Assembly (NCBI RefSeq): GCF_900107375.1
Contig: NZ_FNPT01000012.1
Span: forward strand, 1-64,000
Direction of reading: 5' to 3'
Length of the DNA stretch: 64,000 nucleotides
Source: Lysobacter sp. yr284
GTDB taxonomy: Bacteria; Pseudomonadota; Gammaproteobacteria; Xanthomonadales; Xanthomonadaceae
The translations under genes and the position numbers were made by a program. The notes below the pieces were generated by a model that saw nothing but the letters and a program-made list of their open reading frames with translations, was not told the DNA's origin and made no database searches. Each line of letters starts with the position of its first letter. Within the stretch, counting starts at the first letter, position 1. This document shows, piece by piece, positions 35,954 through 44,338 of this stretch.

Positions 35954-38785
35954 TCAGCCGCACTCCAGCAGCAGCGGCGACTGCGGCCGCGCGTGCGGGT
36001 GCATGCCGGCCAGGCCGTGGACCGCGCCGGCCAGCCCGGTCATCAGGCCGGGGGTGAACGCCTCGCGGGTCATCCCGCCGACCATGCCGTGGTGTTCTTC
36101 CAGCGCCGAGACGACCTGCGCGGTCGCGTCGGCGCAGTCGCTCGCCGAGCCGTCCGGATCGAGCGCGGACGCGCGCGCCAACAGCGCCCACAGCGAAAAA
36201 TCGCCGTGGCACAAGGTGTGCGAAAGGCCCCAGTAGCCCTGCGAAGCGGCGACGGCGCGGCGCAGGTCGCGCAGATGGCGCGGCGCGGCGGTGCGCGCGT
36301 ACAGGTCGGCCGCGGCCAGGCCGATGCCGACGCTGCCGCCGCACCAGGTGTGGATATCGGCCTTGCCGGAGATCGCTTCGCGCCAGTTGCCCGAGGACGC
36401 GTCGAACAAGCCGTCCTGGAACGCGAATCCGGCCTCGGCCAGCGCGCTCCAGCGCTGGCGGTCCCCGGGGCTGCCGGCGCCGGCGAGCGCCAGCCGCGTC
36501 AGCGACCAGGCGATGCCGACCGCGCCATGGGCGAAGCCGCCGACCGGTTCGGCGAACGCCGCGGCCGGCCAGCGCGCGCCGCGTTCGTCGACGATGGCCA
36601 TCGATTCCAGGTGCCGGCCCGCGCGCGCGGCCAGTTCCAGCCAGCGCGGATCGCCGCTGCGCCGGGCGAGGCCGAGCAGCGGCACGATCGCGCCGCTGCA
36701 GCCGTCGATGAGGTCGAGGGAGCGGTCGGCGTCGAAGCCCTCGGCTTCGAGCCTGCCGGCGTAGGCGAGCGCGTGCTCCAGCAGTTCGGGGCGTTCCAGC
36801 AAGTCGTGCAGCAGCAGCCAGGACCAGATCCGGCTGCCGTAGCCGCTGAAGCCGCCGGCGCTTTCCAGGCGCTCGCCCGCGGCCATGCGGGCGAGCACGC
36901 GCAGCGCGCCGTCGATGGCCTCGTCGGTGCCGGCGACCGGATCGGCGCGGCCGTGGCCGACCTCGCGCCGATAGCCGGCCAGCGCGACCGCGACGCCGCC
37001 GAGCCCGGAGTAGATGTCCGATTGCAGCGGGTGCACGTGCCAGCCGGCGCCGCTCGCGCCCGGCGTGATCCAGGTCGCGGAGCGGTCATCGCCGTATACG
37101 GCCAGGCTCAGCAGGCGCTCGACCGCCTGCGCGGCGAGCGTGCGGCGGCGCCGTTCCAGGTCGTCGGCGTGCGGCCGGCGCGCGTGGTAGCGCCGCTGCG
37201 AGTCGTCCATCGGCGCGTTGGCGCGGTGGTTCAATTCGGTCACCACCAGCGCGCTGCGGATCGTCATTTCTTCCAGGTCGATGCGCATCGCGCGCCAGCC
37301 GGCGAGCGCGGCATCGACCCGCTGCGGCGTCAGCGACGAGGCGAACACCGGAATGTCGGCGTGGCGCAGATCGTCGATTTCCCGGTCGATCTCCTCCGCC
37401 GAGGACGGCGCAGCCGGCATCACCGCCGCGTTGCGCACGAACAGGTCGCGGGCGCGTGCGACCGCCTTGGCTTCGTCGTGCAGCGACGCCGGGTGCCACA
37501 GCATCCGGCCGATCTCGAGATAGGCCTTGGTGGTGCGGCGGATGTCGCGAACGCTGCAGCCGACGAATTCGCCGATCAGCGGCGCCAGCGCGCCGTCGGC
37601 GTCGAGCCGGCGCAGGCGCTCGCTGGTGTCGAGGAAGGCGCTGCTGATGCCGTCCCAATAGCGCGACAGTTCCGGCTGCGGGCTGGGATGGTTCTGGGCC
37701 AGGCCGACTTCGACGCTGATGATCTCGACGTGGGCGTCGGTGGTGCCTTCGCCCGCGATCACCGGCGCGAGCACGCGCGGCTGCTCGCCGGGCAGGGCGC
37801 CGGCGGCGGACAGGTCGACGTTGTCGAAACCCAGCGTCGGCGCGCGCGAGGGCACGATGCCGGTGCGCAGCACGGAACTGCGGATCAGCTCGCGCGCCAG
37901 GTCGTGGGCGTGGCCGTATCCGGACGGCGCGGTGGCGTGGGTGTGCGCGAACAGGCTCTCGACATCGACCACCACCGGCGTCGGGCCGACCGCGATCAGG
38001 TTTTCCAGGTGGATGTCGGTGCCGCCGAGCAGGCGCAGCACGGCCAGCCATTGGCCCAGGCCGGCATAGAAGCGGCGCAGTTCGCCGTCGCCGTCGCAAT
38101 AGCGGTGGGCGACGTGCTCGGCCCAGCCGTAGTCGCCGCGATCCACCACCGCGGGCACGCGGATGCGGTGCGGGTCGGCCGGGAACAGGCGCTGGAGAAA
38201 CCGGTCGAGCGCCGCATCCACGCGCAGCGAGCGCGGCTTGTACATGACCTGGCCGCCCTCGAACGAGAGCCGCGCCACCGCCTGGCCGTGCGCGTGCAGG
38301 TCGCCCAGGCCGAGCGCGATCGCGCTCAGCCGCCCGGCGTCGCCGCCGAGCAGCGGCGCCAGCGCAGCGCGGTCGCGCGCCAGGCGCGCGGCCAGCGCCG
38401 TCGTCCCGGCGCATTGCTCGTAGAGCACCCGCGCCAGGCGCGCGCGCAGGTTCGGATAGCGGCGGTCGAGGTGGCGGCCGAAGTCGTCCTGCCGGCAGCG
38501 CTGGACGAACCGTTCGAAGCGCGCGGCATCGTCGCCGCCGCCGAGTTCGTCGGCGCACTTGGCCGCGTACAGCTCCAGCAGCAGCACGCGGTTGAGCTTG
38601 AGCCGCGCATTGGCGTGCAGCGCTTCGACCGCGGCGTCGCGGATCAGCCGGATTTCTTCGGGGTCCAGGGCCGGCGCGAGTTGCGCCAGCGACGCGGCGA
38701 GCCGGTCGCGGGCCGCCGCGCAGAAATGTTCGACGATCGGCGCGAAGCCGCCGACGGAGCCTGCATCGGTCATCGTGTCGTCCAT
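35954..38785 (-). CDS. lanM: class II lanthipeptide synthetase LanM
   Basis: 943 residues, usual size for LanM. The N-terminal dehydratase domain (DUF4135) has GDLHAHGQAV, MYKPRSLRVD (Lys183, Arg185), GGTDIHLENLI at 254-264 and VVDVESLF, the kinase-like residues that phosphorylate and eliminate Ser/Thr. The C-terminal LanC-like cyclase domain carries the zinc ligands Cys815 (TWCGGSVGIG), Cys859 and His860 (TLCHGDF), and GGFAHGAVGIAWSL. It modifies the precursor encoded 87 bases upstream. No LanT transporter or leader peptidase is adjacent. Confidence 0.95.
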   Translation of the reverse strand: MDDTMTDAGSVGGFAPIVEHFCAAARDRLAASLAQLAPALDPEEIRLIRDAAVEALHANARLKLNRVLLLELYAAKCADELGGGDDAARFERFVQRCRQDDFGRHLDRRYPNLRARLARVLYEQCAGTTALAARLARDRAALAPLLGGDAGRLSAIALGLGDLHAHGQAVARLSFEGGQVMYKPRSLRVDAALDRFLQRLFPADPHRIRVPAVVDRGDYGWAEHVAHRYCDGDGELRRFYAGLGQWLAVLRLLGGTDIHLENLIAVGPTPVVVDVESLFAHTHATAPSGYGHAHDLARELIRSSVLRTGIVPSRAPTLGFDNVDLSAAGALPGEQPRVLAPVIAGEGTTDAHVEIISVEVGLAQNHPSPQPELSRYWDGISSAFLDTSERLRRLDADGALAPLIGEFVGCSVRDIRRTTKAYLEIGRMLWHPASLHDEAKAVARARDLFVRNAAVMPAAPSSAEEIDREIDDLRHADIPVFASSLTPQRVDAALAGWRAMRIDLEEMTIRSALVVTELNHRANAPMDDSQRRYHARRPHADDLERRRRTLAAQAVERLLSLAVYGDDRSATWITPGASGAGWHVHPLQSDIYSGLGGVAVALAGYRREVGHGRADPVAGTDEAIDGALRVLARMAAGERLESAGGFSGYGSRIWSWLLLHDLLERPELLEHALAYAGRLEAEGFDADRSLDLIDGCSGAIVPLLGLARRSGDPRWLELAARAGRHLESMAIVDERGARWPAAAFAEPVGGFAHGAVGIAWSLTRLALAGAGSPGDRQRWSALAEAGFAFQDGLFDASSGNWREAISGKADIHTWCGGSVGIGLAAADLYARTAAPRHLRDLRRAVAASQGYWGLSHTLCHGDFSLWALLARASALDPDGSASDCADATAQVVSALEEHHGMVGGMTREAFTPGLMTGLAGAVHGLAGMHPHARPQSPLLLECG

Positions 38786-38801
38786 GAGCGGGAAGGATCG
38801 G

Positions 38802-38856
38802 GCCCCGCCGCCGCGAAGGCGCGGGGCGGCGCGCAGCCTAACGCGGCTGCGCGCCG
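38802..38856 (-). promoter_or_regulatory. tandem hairpins between lanthipeptide precursor and LanM genes
   Basis: In the 87-base gap, positions 38827-38856 form a 12-bp perfect stem (core GGCGCGCAGCC with its complement, six-base loop). Positions 38802-38827 form a second stem of 7 plus 3 bp with one bulged base. Such structures between LanA and LanM genes commonly attenuate read-through or stabilise the precursor mRNA so that precursor is made in excess. Confidence 0.6.
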
Positions 38857-38872
38857 TTGCTTGCGGCAGAAC

Positions 38873-39070
38873 TCAGGCGCAGATGCAGCAGGCGACACCC
38901 GAGCAGGTGATCGCGGTGCGGGTCGAGAACATATTGGCTTCGTTCGGGGACGTCAGCGCATCTTCGGTCGCCGCGGCGCCTTCGATGTAGAGCGGGCCGG
39001 CGGGATTGCCGCGGCCGTCGACGCTGTCGGCGCCGTTGAGCCAATCGGACACATGGTCGTCGTTTTGCAT
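38873..39070 (-). CDS. class II lanthipeptide precursor peptide
   Basis: 65 residues from ATG 39070, which has AAGGAG seven bases upstream. The leader is acidic (DDHVSDW, DGRGNPAGP, ATEDALTSPNEAN). The C-terminal core is about residues 47-65, MFSTRTAITCSGVACCICA, with cysteines at 56, 61, 62 and 64 and Ser/Thr at 49, 50, 52, 55 and 57, enough for up to four rings. It is followed by the LanM gene on the same strand. There is no double-Gly site in the usual place, so the cleavage point is uncertain. Too small for routine gene calling, but context, RBS and core make it convincing. Confidence 0.9.
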   Translation of the reverse strand: MQNDDHVSDWLNGADSVDGRGNPAGPLYIEGAAATEDALTSPNEANMFSTRTAITCSGVACCICA

Positions 39071-39530
39071 GTCGCCACTCCTTCGGTTGTGGTGTCGGAA
39101 GAAGCCCTGCGAACGGAGGCTGTCCAACACACACAGCGCATCCTTGCCGGGCATCGGTCTGCAACTTCCTTGAGCATCGCGGCGTCCGTCGTGCGGATGC
39201 GGACGTGTGGTCCGGTGCGGGAAAACGCCGCATCCGCATCGTCGCGCAGGTCGAAAGCGTTTGTCCATATTTGGTGCGGCGCGACAATGAAACTGACAGT
39301 GCCGCGGCGAACGTTCGGCGACGAACTGTGATCGTCGTGCGCATGGGCGTACTCGCAGTTCACAAACGTCGAATCGCGCGCGCGGCACTACGTACGTTCG
39401 GTCGTATCCGAGCGAGCGCCGCGGTCCGCGCCGGCTTCGCGCTTGCCGACACGGTCGCCCGCACCCGAATCGAAGGCGCCGATGGCCGCTGCGCAGTCGC
39501 TTTTTCGTGGCGCACGATCGCAGCGCGACC
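39071..39530. other. divergent intergenic region between lanthipeptide and signal peptidase genes
   Basis: About 460 bases likely holding the precursor promoter on the minus strand. The frame of the precursor stays open upstream, but the Shine-Dalgarno at 39078-39083 argues against a longer peptide. No other domain-bearing frame was seen. Confidence 0.35.
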
Positions 39531-39544
39531 ATGACTTGTGGCAG
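39531..39544 (+). promoter_or_regulatory. ATGACTTGTGGCAG element upstream of signal peptidase
   Basis: Nearly identical to ATGACTTGCGGCAG at 40452-40465, which lies upstream of the next + strand gene. Both are followed 25-26 bases later by GCGCA[CG]ACTCG. The two-part conservation ahead of two successive genes suggests a shared promoter or operator. It ends about 100 bases before the chosen lepB start. Confidence 0.45.
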
Positions 39545-39642
39545 GCGTCGCGGCGCGCGATCGGCGCACACTCGCCAGGCGTCGGCCGTTGCGCGGAGCC
39601 GTAACGATGGCGCGCCCGGGTCCGACCTCCATGGAGCAAGCG

Positions 39643-40428
39643 ATGCGCTGGTTCGAAATCGCACTGGTGTCGCTCACCGCCTTCACCGGGCTGGTGTGGC
39701 TGCTCGACAAGCACTGGCTGGCCAGGCGCCGCGCCGCGCACGCGGGCCTGCTCGACGAAGGCGACGAGCCCTGGGTGGTGGATTACTCCAAGGCGTTCTT
39801 CCCGGTGCTGCTGGTGGTGCTGTTGCTGCGCAGCTTCGTCGCCGAGCCGTTCCGGATTCCGTCGAATTCGATGATGCCGACGCTGCTGACCGGCGATTTC
39901 GTCCTGACCAACAAATTCGTCTACGGCCTGCGCCTGCCGATCAGCAACACCAAGGTGCTGCCGATGGGCGAGCCCGCGCGCGGCGACGTGGTGGTGTTCC
40001 ACTCGGTGCAGCGCGCCGACGTCAACCTGATCAAGCGCGTGGTCGGCTTGCCCGGCGACCGCGTCGAGTACCGCGACGGGCGCCTGACCATCAACGGCGC
40101 CGCGGTGGCCTACACGCCGATCGGCGCCTACACCGGCCACGGCAGCGGCGCGGAAGCGACCGGCGCGCAGGAGCTCAGCGAAACCCTCGGCCGCCATGTC
40201 CACCGCGTGCTGCTGCGCCGCGACCTGCCGCAGCCGTTGCTGGCCGAAGGCGAGTGGACGGTGCCGGCGGGGCAGTACTTCGTCATGGGCGACAACCGCG
40301 ACAACAGCGAGGACAGCCGCTACTGGGGCTTCCTGCCCGAACGCAACCTGGTCGGGCGCGCGTTCCTGGTCTGGCTCAATTTCGACGACGGTTTCGACTT
40401 CGAACGCATCGGCACGTCGATTCCCTGA
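39643..40428 (+). CDS. lepB: signal peptidase I
   Basis: 261 residues from ATG 39643, chosen because GGAG lies six bases upstream; in-frame ATGs at 39631 and 39607 are alternatives. Two membrane segments (ALVSLTAFTGLVWLL and FFPVLLVVLLLRSFV) anchor a periplasmic catalytic domain. The nucleophile is Ser76 (RIPSNSMMPT), the general base Lys131 (VNLIKRVVGLPGD), and box E is GDNRDNSEDSRYWG. It removes signal peptides from exported preproteins. It stands apart from the usual lepA-lepB-rnc operon, so this may be an additional copy. The lanthipeptide genes lie divergently upstream. Confidence 0.95.
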   Translation: MRWFEIALVSLTAFTGLVWLLDKHWLARRRAAHAGLLDEGDEPWVVDYSKAFFPVLLVVLLLRSFVAEPFRIPSNSMMPTLLTGDFVLTNKFVYGLRLPISNTKVLPMGEPARGDVVVFHSVQRADVNLIKRVVGLPGDRVEYRDGRLTINGAAVAYTPIGAYTGHGSGAEATGAQELSETLGRHVHRVLLRRDLPQPLLAEGEWTVPAGQYFVMGDNRDNSEDSRYWGFLPERNLVGRAFLVWLNFDDGFDFERIGTSIP

Positions 40429-40444
40429 CCGCGGCGGCGCATGC

Positions 40445-40460
40445 GCAAGTCATGACTTGC
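40445..40460. promoter_or_regulatory. 16-base perfect palindrome after lepB
   Basis: GCAAGTCATGACTTGC has perfect eight-base arms with no loop, so it is more like a protein-binding site than a terminator. It overlaps the ATGACTTGCGGCAG element at 40452-40465 and lies 76 bases before the next start codon. Confidence 0.45.
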
Positions 40461-40535
40461 GGCAGTGAGCAGGCACGGCCAGCGGGCGCAGACTCGGCGC
40501 TGTCCGCGCAGCCGCGCCACCGAAATCCGCCGCCC

Positions 40536-41495
40536 ATGCCGAAGCCGTCGCTCGCCCCGCCCGCACCTGACCGCCGTCGTCGCCTGCGCGCCGCCGTCTG
40601 CCTGGCCCTGCTCGCCATCGCCGCGGCCGCCAACGCGGCCGGGCCGGCCGGCGAGCCGGACATCCGCACCGACGACGTCGACCGCTTCTACGCGCTGTAC
40701 GCCGCCACCGACGGCAAGCCGAGCGTGGCGCAACTGGACGAATACCTCGCCCAGGGCAGCCCCAGCCTCAAGGAGTTCGCCCAGCTGCGAAGGGTCAGCG
40801 GCGAGCGCATCGCCGCGCAGATGGCGGCCGATCCGGCGATGTACCGCGACGCGCGCGAATGCATGAAGCTGCTGCCGCAGGTGAAACGGCGGGTGGCGGC
40901 GTCGCTGCGCACGCTCGGCGAGCTGTATCCGCAGGCGCGGTTTCCGCCGGTGGCGATCGTGGTCGGCCGCGGCAAGCCGGTCGGCATCACCAACCCGGCC
41001 GGCGTGACCGTCGGGCTGGAGGCGCTGTGCGCGGCGGACTTCATGAATCCGGACCCGGAAGACCGCTTCGTGCGGGTGATCGCGCACGAGTACGCGCACA
41101 TCCAGCAGCCCGCCGCCGCCCAGGATCTGGCGCCCGACGACCCGCGCGCGAGCGTGCTGGGCATGTCGCTGACCGAGGGCGGGGCGGAGTTCGTCGCCGA
41201 ACTGATCGCCGGCGGCGTCGCCAATCCGGGCCTGGCCGTGCGCGTGCGCGGCCGCGAGCGGGCGATCGGCGAAGCGTTCCTGCGCGAGCAGGACGACCGC
41301 GATTTCAGCGGCTGGATGTTCAATTACCGCAAGGGCTCGGACGAGCCTTACGACCAGGGCTACTGGGTCGGTTACCGCATCGCCCGGGCCTACTACCAGC
41401 GCGCCGGGGACAAGCGCGCGGCGTTGGCCCGGATCCTGGAAATGCCGGATACCAAGGCGTTCCTGCGCGACAGCGGATGGGCGCCGGGGCAGTGA
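40536..41495 (+). CDS. secreted/periplasmic DUF2268-like zinc protease
   Basis: 319 residues. A signal peptide (LRAAVCLALLAIAAAANAA, ending near residue 34) precedes a domain whose VIAHEYAHIQQ contains the HExxH-type zinc site, and downstream SLTEGGAEFVAELIAGG supplies a third-ligand glutamate in the E-G-G-A-E-F pattern typical of DUF2268 peptidases. C-terminal helices include GYWVGYRIARAYYQR. Substrate unknown. It follows lepB by 107 bases and shares a similar upstream element. Confidence 0.78.
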   Translation: MPKPSLAPPAPDRRRRLRAAVCLALLAIAAAANAAGPAGEPDIRTDDVDRFYALYAATDGKPSVAQLDEYLAQGSPSLKEFAQLRRVSGERIAAQMAADPAMYRDARECMKLLPQVKRRVAASLRTLGELYPQARFPPVAIVVGRGKPVGITNPAGVTVGLEALCAADFMNPDPEDRFVRVIAHEYAHIQQPAAAQDLAPDDPRASVLGMSLTEGGAEFVAELIAGGVANPGLAVRVRGRERAIGEAFLREQDDRDFSGWMFNYRKGSDEPYDQGYWVGYRIARAYYQRAGDKRAALARILEMPDTKAFLRDSGWAPGQ

Positions 41496-41772
41496 GCGCG
41501 GGGCGCGGCGTGGCGGCGGCGCGCGGGCGTGGGCGCGGCGACCGCAGCGGAAAGCATCGGGTCTGAAGGCCCGGCCACGGCGCTGCTTTGCCGTATCTGT
41601 CCGCACCCGGCGTTCGCCCGCGCCGATCGCGCCGCGCTGCGCACAGGGCCTGAAACTGGCGTGAAACACAGGTGACATACCTTGCCGCGGCGCGGAGAAT
41701 ACCGCCCCCGCTGCCGGCCCCGCGCCAGCCGGACGCATTCGCAGCCAGGCGCCACGAAAGGATCCCACCCCC

Positions 41773-44154
41773 ATGTCCGTTGTTTCCGCCGCACGCCTGC
41801 CGCAGCGCAGCCGCGTCGCCACCGACCATTCCCGTCGCCCGCTCGCGCGCACCGCGCTGGCCAGCGCCGTCGCCAGCCTGCTGCTGCTCGGCGCCGCGCT
41901 GCCGGCCGCCGCGCAGCAGGCGGCGGAGGCCGACGCCGCGCCGGCGCGCGCCACGGAAGGCAACGCCACCCAGCTCGACGCCATCACCGTCACCGCCGAG
42001 CGCCGCGAGCAGAACCTGCAGGACGTGCCGGTCTCGGTCGGCGTGGTCCAGGGCGATGCCATGCGCGTGTTCACCGCCGGCGGCGACGACACCCTGCTGG
42101 CGCTGTCGGGCAAGGTCCCCAGCTTCTACGCCGAGACCACCACCGGCCGCATCTTCCCGCGCTTCTACATCCGCGGCCTGGGCAACATCGACTTCTACCT
42201 CGGTGCCTCGCAGCCGGTGTCGATCATCCAGGACGACGTCGTGCTCGAACACGTCGTGCTCAAGTCCAACCCGGTGTTCGACGTTGACCAGGTCGAAGTG
42301 CTGCGCGGCCCGCAGGGCTCGCTGTTCGGCCGCAATACCACCGCCGGCATCGTCAAGTTCGACAGCATCAAGCCGAGTCAGGACTACTCCGGCCGCCTGA
42401 GCGCCAGCTACGGCACCTACAACACCGTCTCGCTCGACGGCGGCGTCGGCGGCCCGATCAACGACGTGCTGTCGTTCCGCGTGTCGGCCCTGTACCAGCA
42501 CCGCGACGACTGGGTCGACAACACCTACAACGGCCCCAGCGCCGACGGTACCGTGTCGCCGAAGAAGGACACGATGGGCGGCTACGACGACCGCAACCTG
42601 CGCGTGCAGTTCCTGCTGCAGCCCAGCGAGAACTTCTCGCTGCTGGCCTCGGCCCACGCCCGCGACTACGACGGCACCTCGACCCTGTTCCTGCGCAACG
42701 CGCTGCGCAAGGGTTCCAACGAAGTGTTCGGCGCGCGCGACAAGGTCGCCTACGACGAAGCCGGCGACAACCCGCAGGCCTACAAGACCTATGGCGGTTC
42801 GGTGAAGGCCACCTGGCGCTTCAACGAGATGTCGCTGACCTCGATCAGCGCCTACGAGACCACCTCCGGCTACAGCCGCGGCGACACCGACGGCGGCGCC
42901 GCGGCGAACTATCCGGTCAACGGCCAGCCCAACGGCTACGGCCAGTCGATGGGCCAGGTCCGCGACCTCGACCAGCTGACCCAGGAAATCCGCCTGGCCA
43001 GCGAAAACGACGACGCCCTGCAGTGGCAGCTCGGCGCGTTCTACTTCGACGGCCGCGACACCACCGACTTCTACCAGCGCGCCTGGTTCCTCAGCGGCAA
43101 CGCGCGCAATCCCAACAACTGGGTGCGCCTGCGCAACAGCAACACCTCCTGGGCCGCGTTCGGCCAGCTGAGCTACAAGTTCGGCGACAAGTTCACCGTC
43201 ACCGCCGGCGTGCGCGAGACCCGCGACAGCAAGCGCACCCGCCTGCTCAAGACCGCCGACAGCGCGGCCGGCGTGTCCACCTACAAGGGCCGCCGCGACG
43301 TGGAGATGGCCGACACCACGCCGAGCTGGGACCTCAGCGCGATGTACGAGATCAACCCGCAGGTCAGCGTCTACGGCCGCGTCGCCCGCGGCTTCCGCGG
43401 CCCGACCATCCAGGGCCGCTCGGCGGTGTTCAACGCCGACTTCACCACCGCCGAGTCGGAAACCATCCTGTCGTGGGAAGCCGGCGTGAAGTCGAGCCTG
43501 TTCGACAACCGCCTGCGCCTGAACGCGGCGGCGTTCACCTACACCGTCGACGACATCCAGCTCAACGGCAACGACTCCAACGGCAACGGCGTGCTGTTCA
43601 ACGCCGACAAGGCCCGCGCCTACGGCGTCGAGGCCGACCTGGACTGGCGCCCGATTCCGAACCTGTCGATCACCGCCGGCGCCAGCTGGCTGCACAGCGA
43701 GATCCAGGACAAGCGCGTCTACGCCCAGGTCTGCGGCTTGAACGGCCAGGTGGTGTGCACGGTCAACGATCCGACCATCAAGATCGGCTCGAACGTGTTC
43801 GCCCAGGTCGACGGCAACCCGCTGCCGAACGCGCCCAAGTACAACCTCAGTCTCGGCGCGCGCTACGACATCCCGGTCAGCGACGCCGGCGCGTTCTTCG
43901 TCGCCACCGACTGGAACAAGCAGGGCTACACCAGCTTCGTGCTGTACGACTCCAAGGAGTTCAACTCGCGCGGCAACTTCGAGGGCGGCCTGAGCGTGGG
44001 CTACACCGGCGGTTACGGCGCCTACGAAGTGGCGCTGTTCGCGCGCAACATCACCAACGAGAAGAACCTCAAGGGCGTGATCGAGAACTACATGGCGGCG
44101 GTGTACAACGAGCCGCGCGTGGTCGGCGTGTCGCTCAACCTCAAGTGGCCGTGA
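41773..44154 (+). CDS. TonB-dependent outer-membrane receptor
   Basis: 793 residues. A long N-terminal signal region (LASAVASLLLLGAALPAAAQQ) is followed by a TonB-box-like LDAITVTAERREQNLQD, then the plug domain (IRGLGNIDFYLG, VEVLRGPQGSLFGRNTTAG). A 22-strand type barrel makes up the rest, ending with GVSLNLKWP and its C-terminal aromatic neighbourhood for BAM recognition. The GRNTTAG signature and length place it with FyuA/siderophore-type and broad-substrate receptors. Ligand unknown; no transporter or regulator gene is adjacent. A perfect terminator follows at 44204. Confidence 0.95.
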   Translation: MSVVSAARLPQRSRVATDHSRRPLARTALASAVASLLLLGAALPAAAQQAAEADAAPARATEGNATQLDAITVTAERREQNLQDVPVSVGVVQGDAMRVFTAGGDDTLLALSGKVPSFYAETTTGRIFPRFYIRGLGNIDFYLGASQPVSIIQDDVVLEHVVLKSNPVFDVDQVEVLRGPQGSLFGRNTTAGIVKFDSIKPSQDYSGRLSASYGTYNTVSLDGGVGGPINDVLSFRVSALYQHRDDWVDNTYNGPSADGTVSPKKDTMGGYDDRNLRVQFLLQPSENFSLLASAHARDYDGTSTLFLRNALRKGSNEVFGARDKVAYDEAGDNPQAYKTYGGSVKATWRFNEMSLTSISAYETTSGYSRGDTDGGAAANYPVNGQPNGYGQSMGQVRDLDQLTQEIRLASENDDALQWQLGAFYFDGRDTTDFYQRAWFLSGNARNPNNWVRLRNSNTSWAAFGQLSYKFGDKFTVTAGVRETRDSKRTRLLKTADSAAGVSTYKGRRDVEMADTTPSWDLSAMYEINPQVSVYGRVARGFRGPTIQGRSAVFNADFTTAESETILSWEAGVKSSLFDNRLRLNAAAFTYTVDDIQLNGNDSNGNGVLFNADKARAYGVEADLDWRPIPNLSITAGASWLHSEIQDKRVYAQVCGLNGQVVCTVNDPTIKIGSNVFAQVDGNPLPNAPKYNLSLGARYDIPVSDAGAFFVATDWNKQGYTSFVLYDSKEFNSRGNFEGGLSVGYTGGYGAYEVALFARNITNEKNLKGVIENYMAAVYNEPRVVGVSLNLKWP

Positions 44155-44203
44155 TCGCGCGCCTGGGTTGACCGCAACGGCCCGGCCGCGGCGGGGCTTG
44201 CGA

Positions 44204-44231
44204 AAAACGGGGCTCTTCGGAGCCCCGTTTT
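44204..44231 (+). terminator. intrinsic terminator after the TonB receptor
   Basis: AAAACGGGGCTC pairs over 12 bp with its complement around a TTCG tetraloop. The A-rich 5' and T-rich 3' arms make it a textbook Rho-independent terminator able to work in either direction. It starts 50 bases after the receptor stop. Confidence 0.9.
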
Positions 44232-44338
44232 GCGTTGCGCGCGGCCAAGGCCGCGGCGCAACCGCCAGGAAACGGACTTGTCCGCGGGCCCGCCAGGCGC
44301 CAAGCTCGGGCGCTGTCCGTCGCCGCACCGGAGATCCC

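Noticed and set aside
35993-39331. 1112-codon open frame on the + strand opposite LanM
   Set aside because: Shadow of the LanM reading frame; composition is Arg/Gly/Ala repeats with no signature, while LanM has complete catalytic motifs.
44168-44338. Extended N-terminus of the metallophosphatase from an upstream TTG
   Set aside because: It would run through the TonB-receptor terminator and put 57 Arg-rich residues before the signal peptide; TTG 44339 has a proper RBS.
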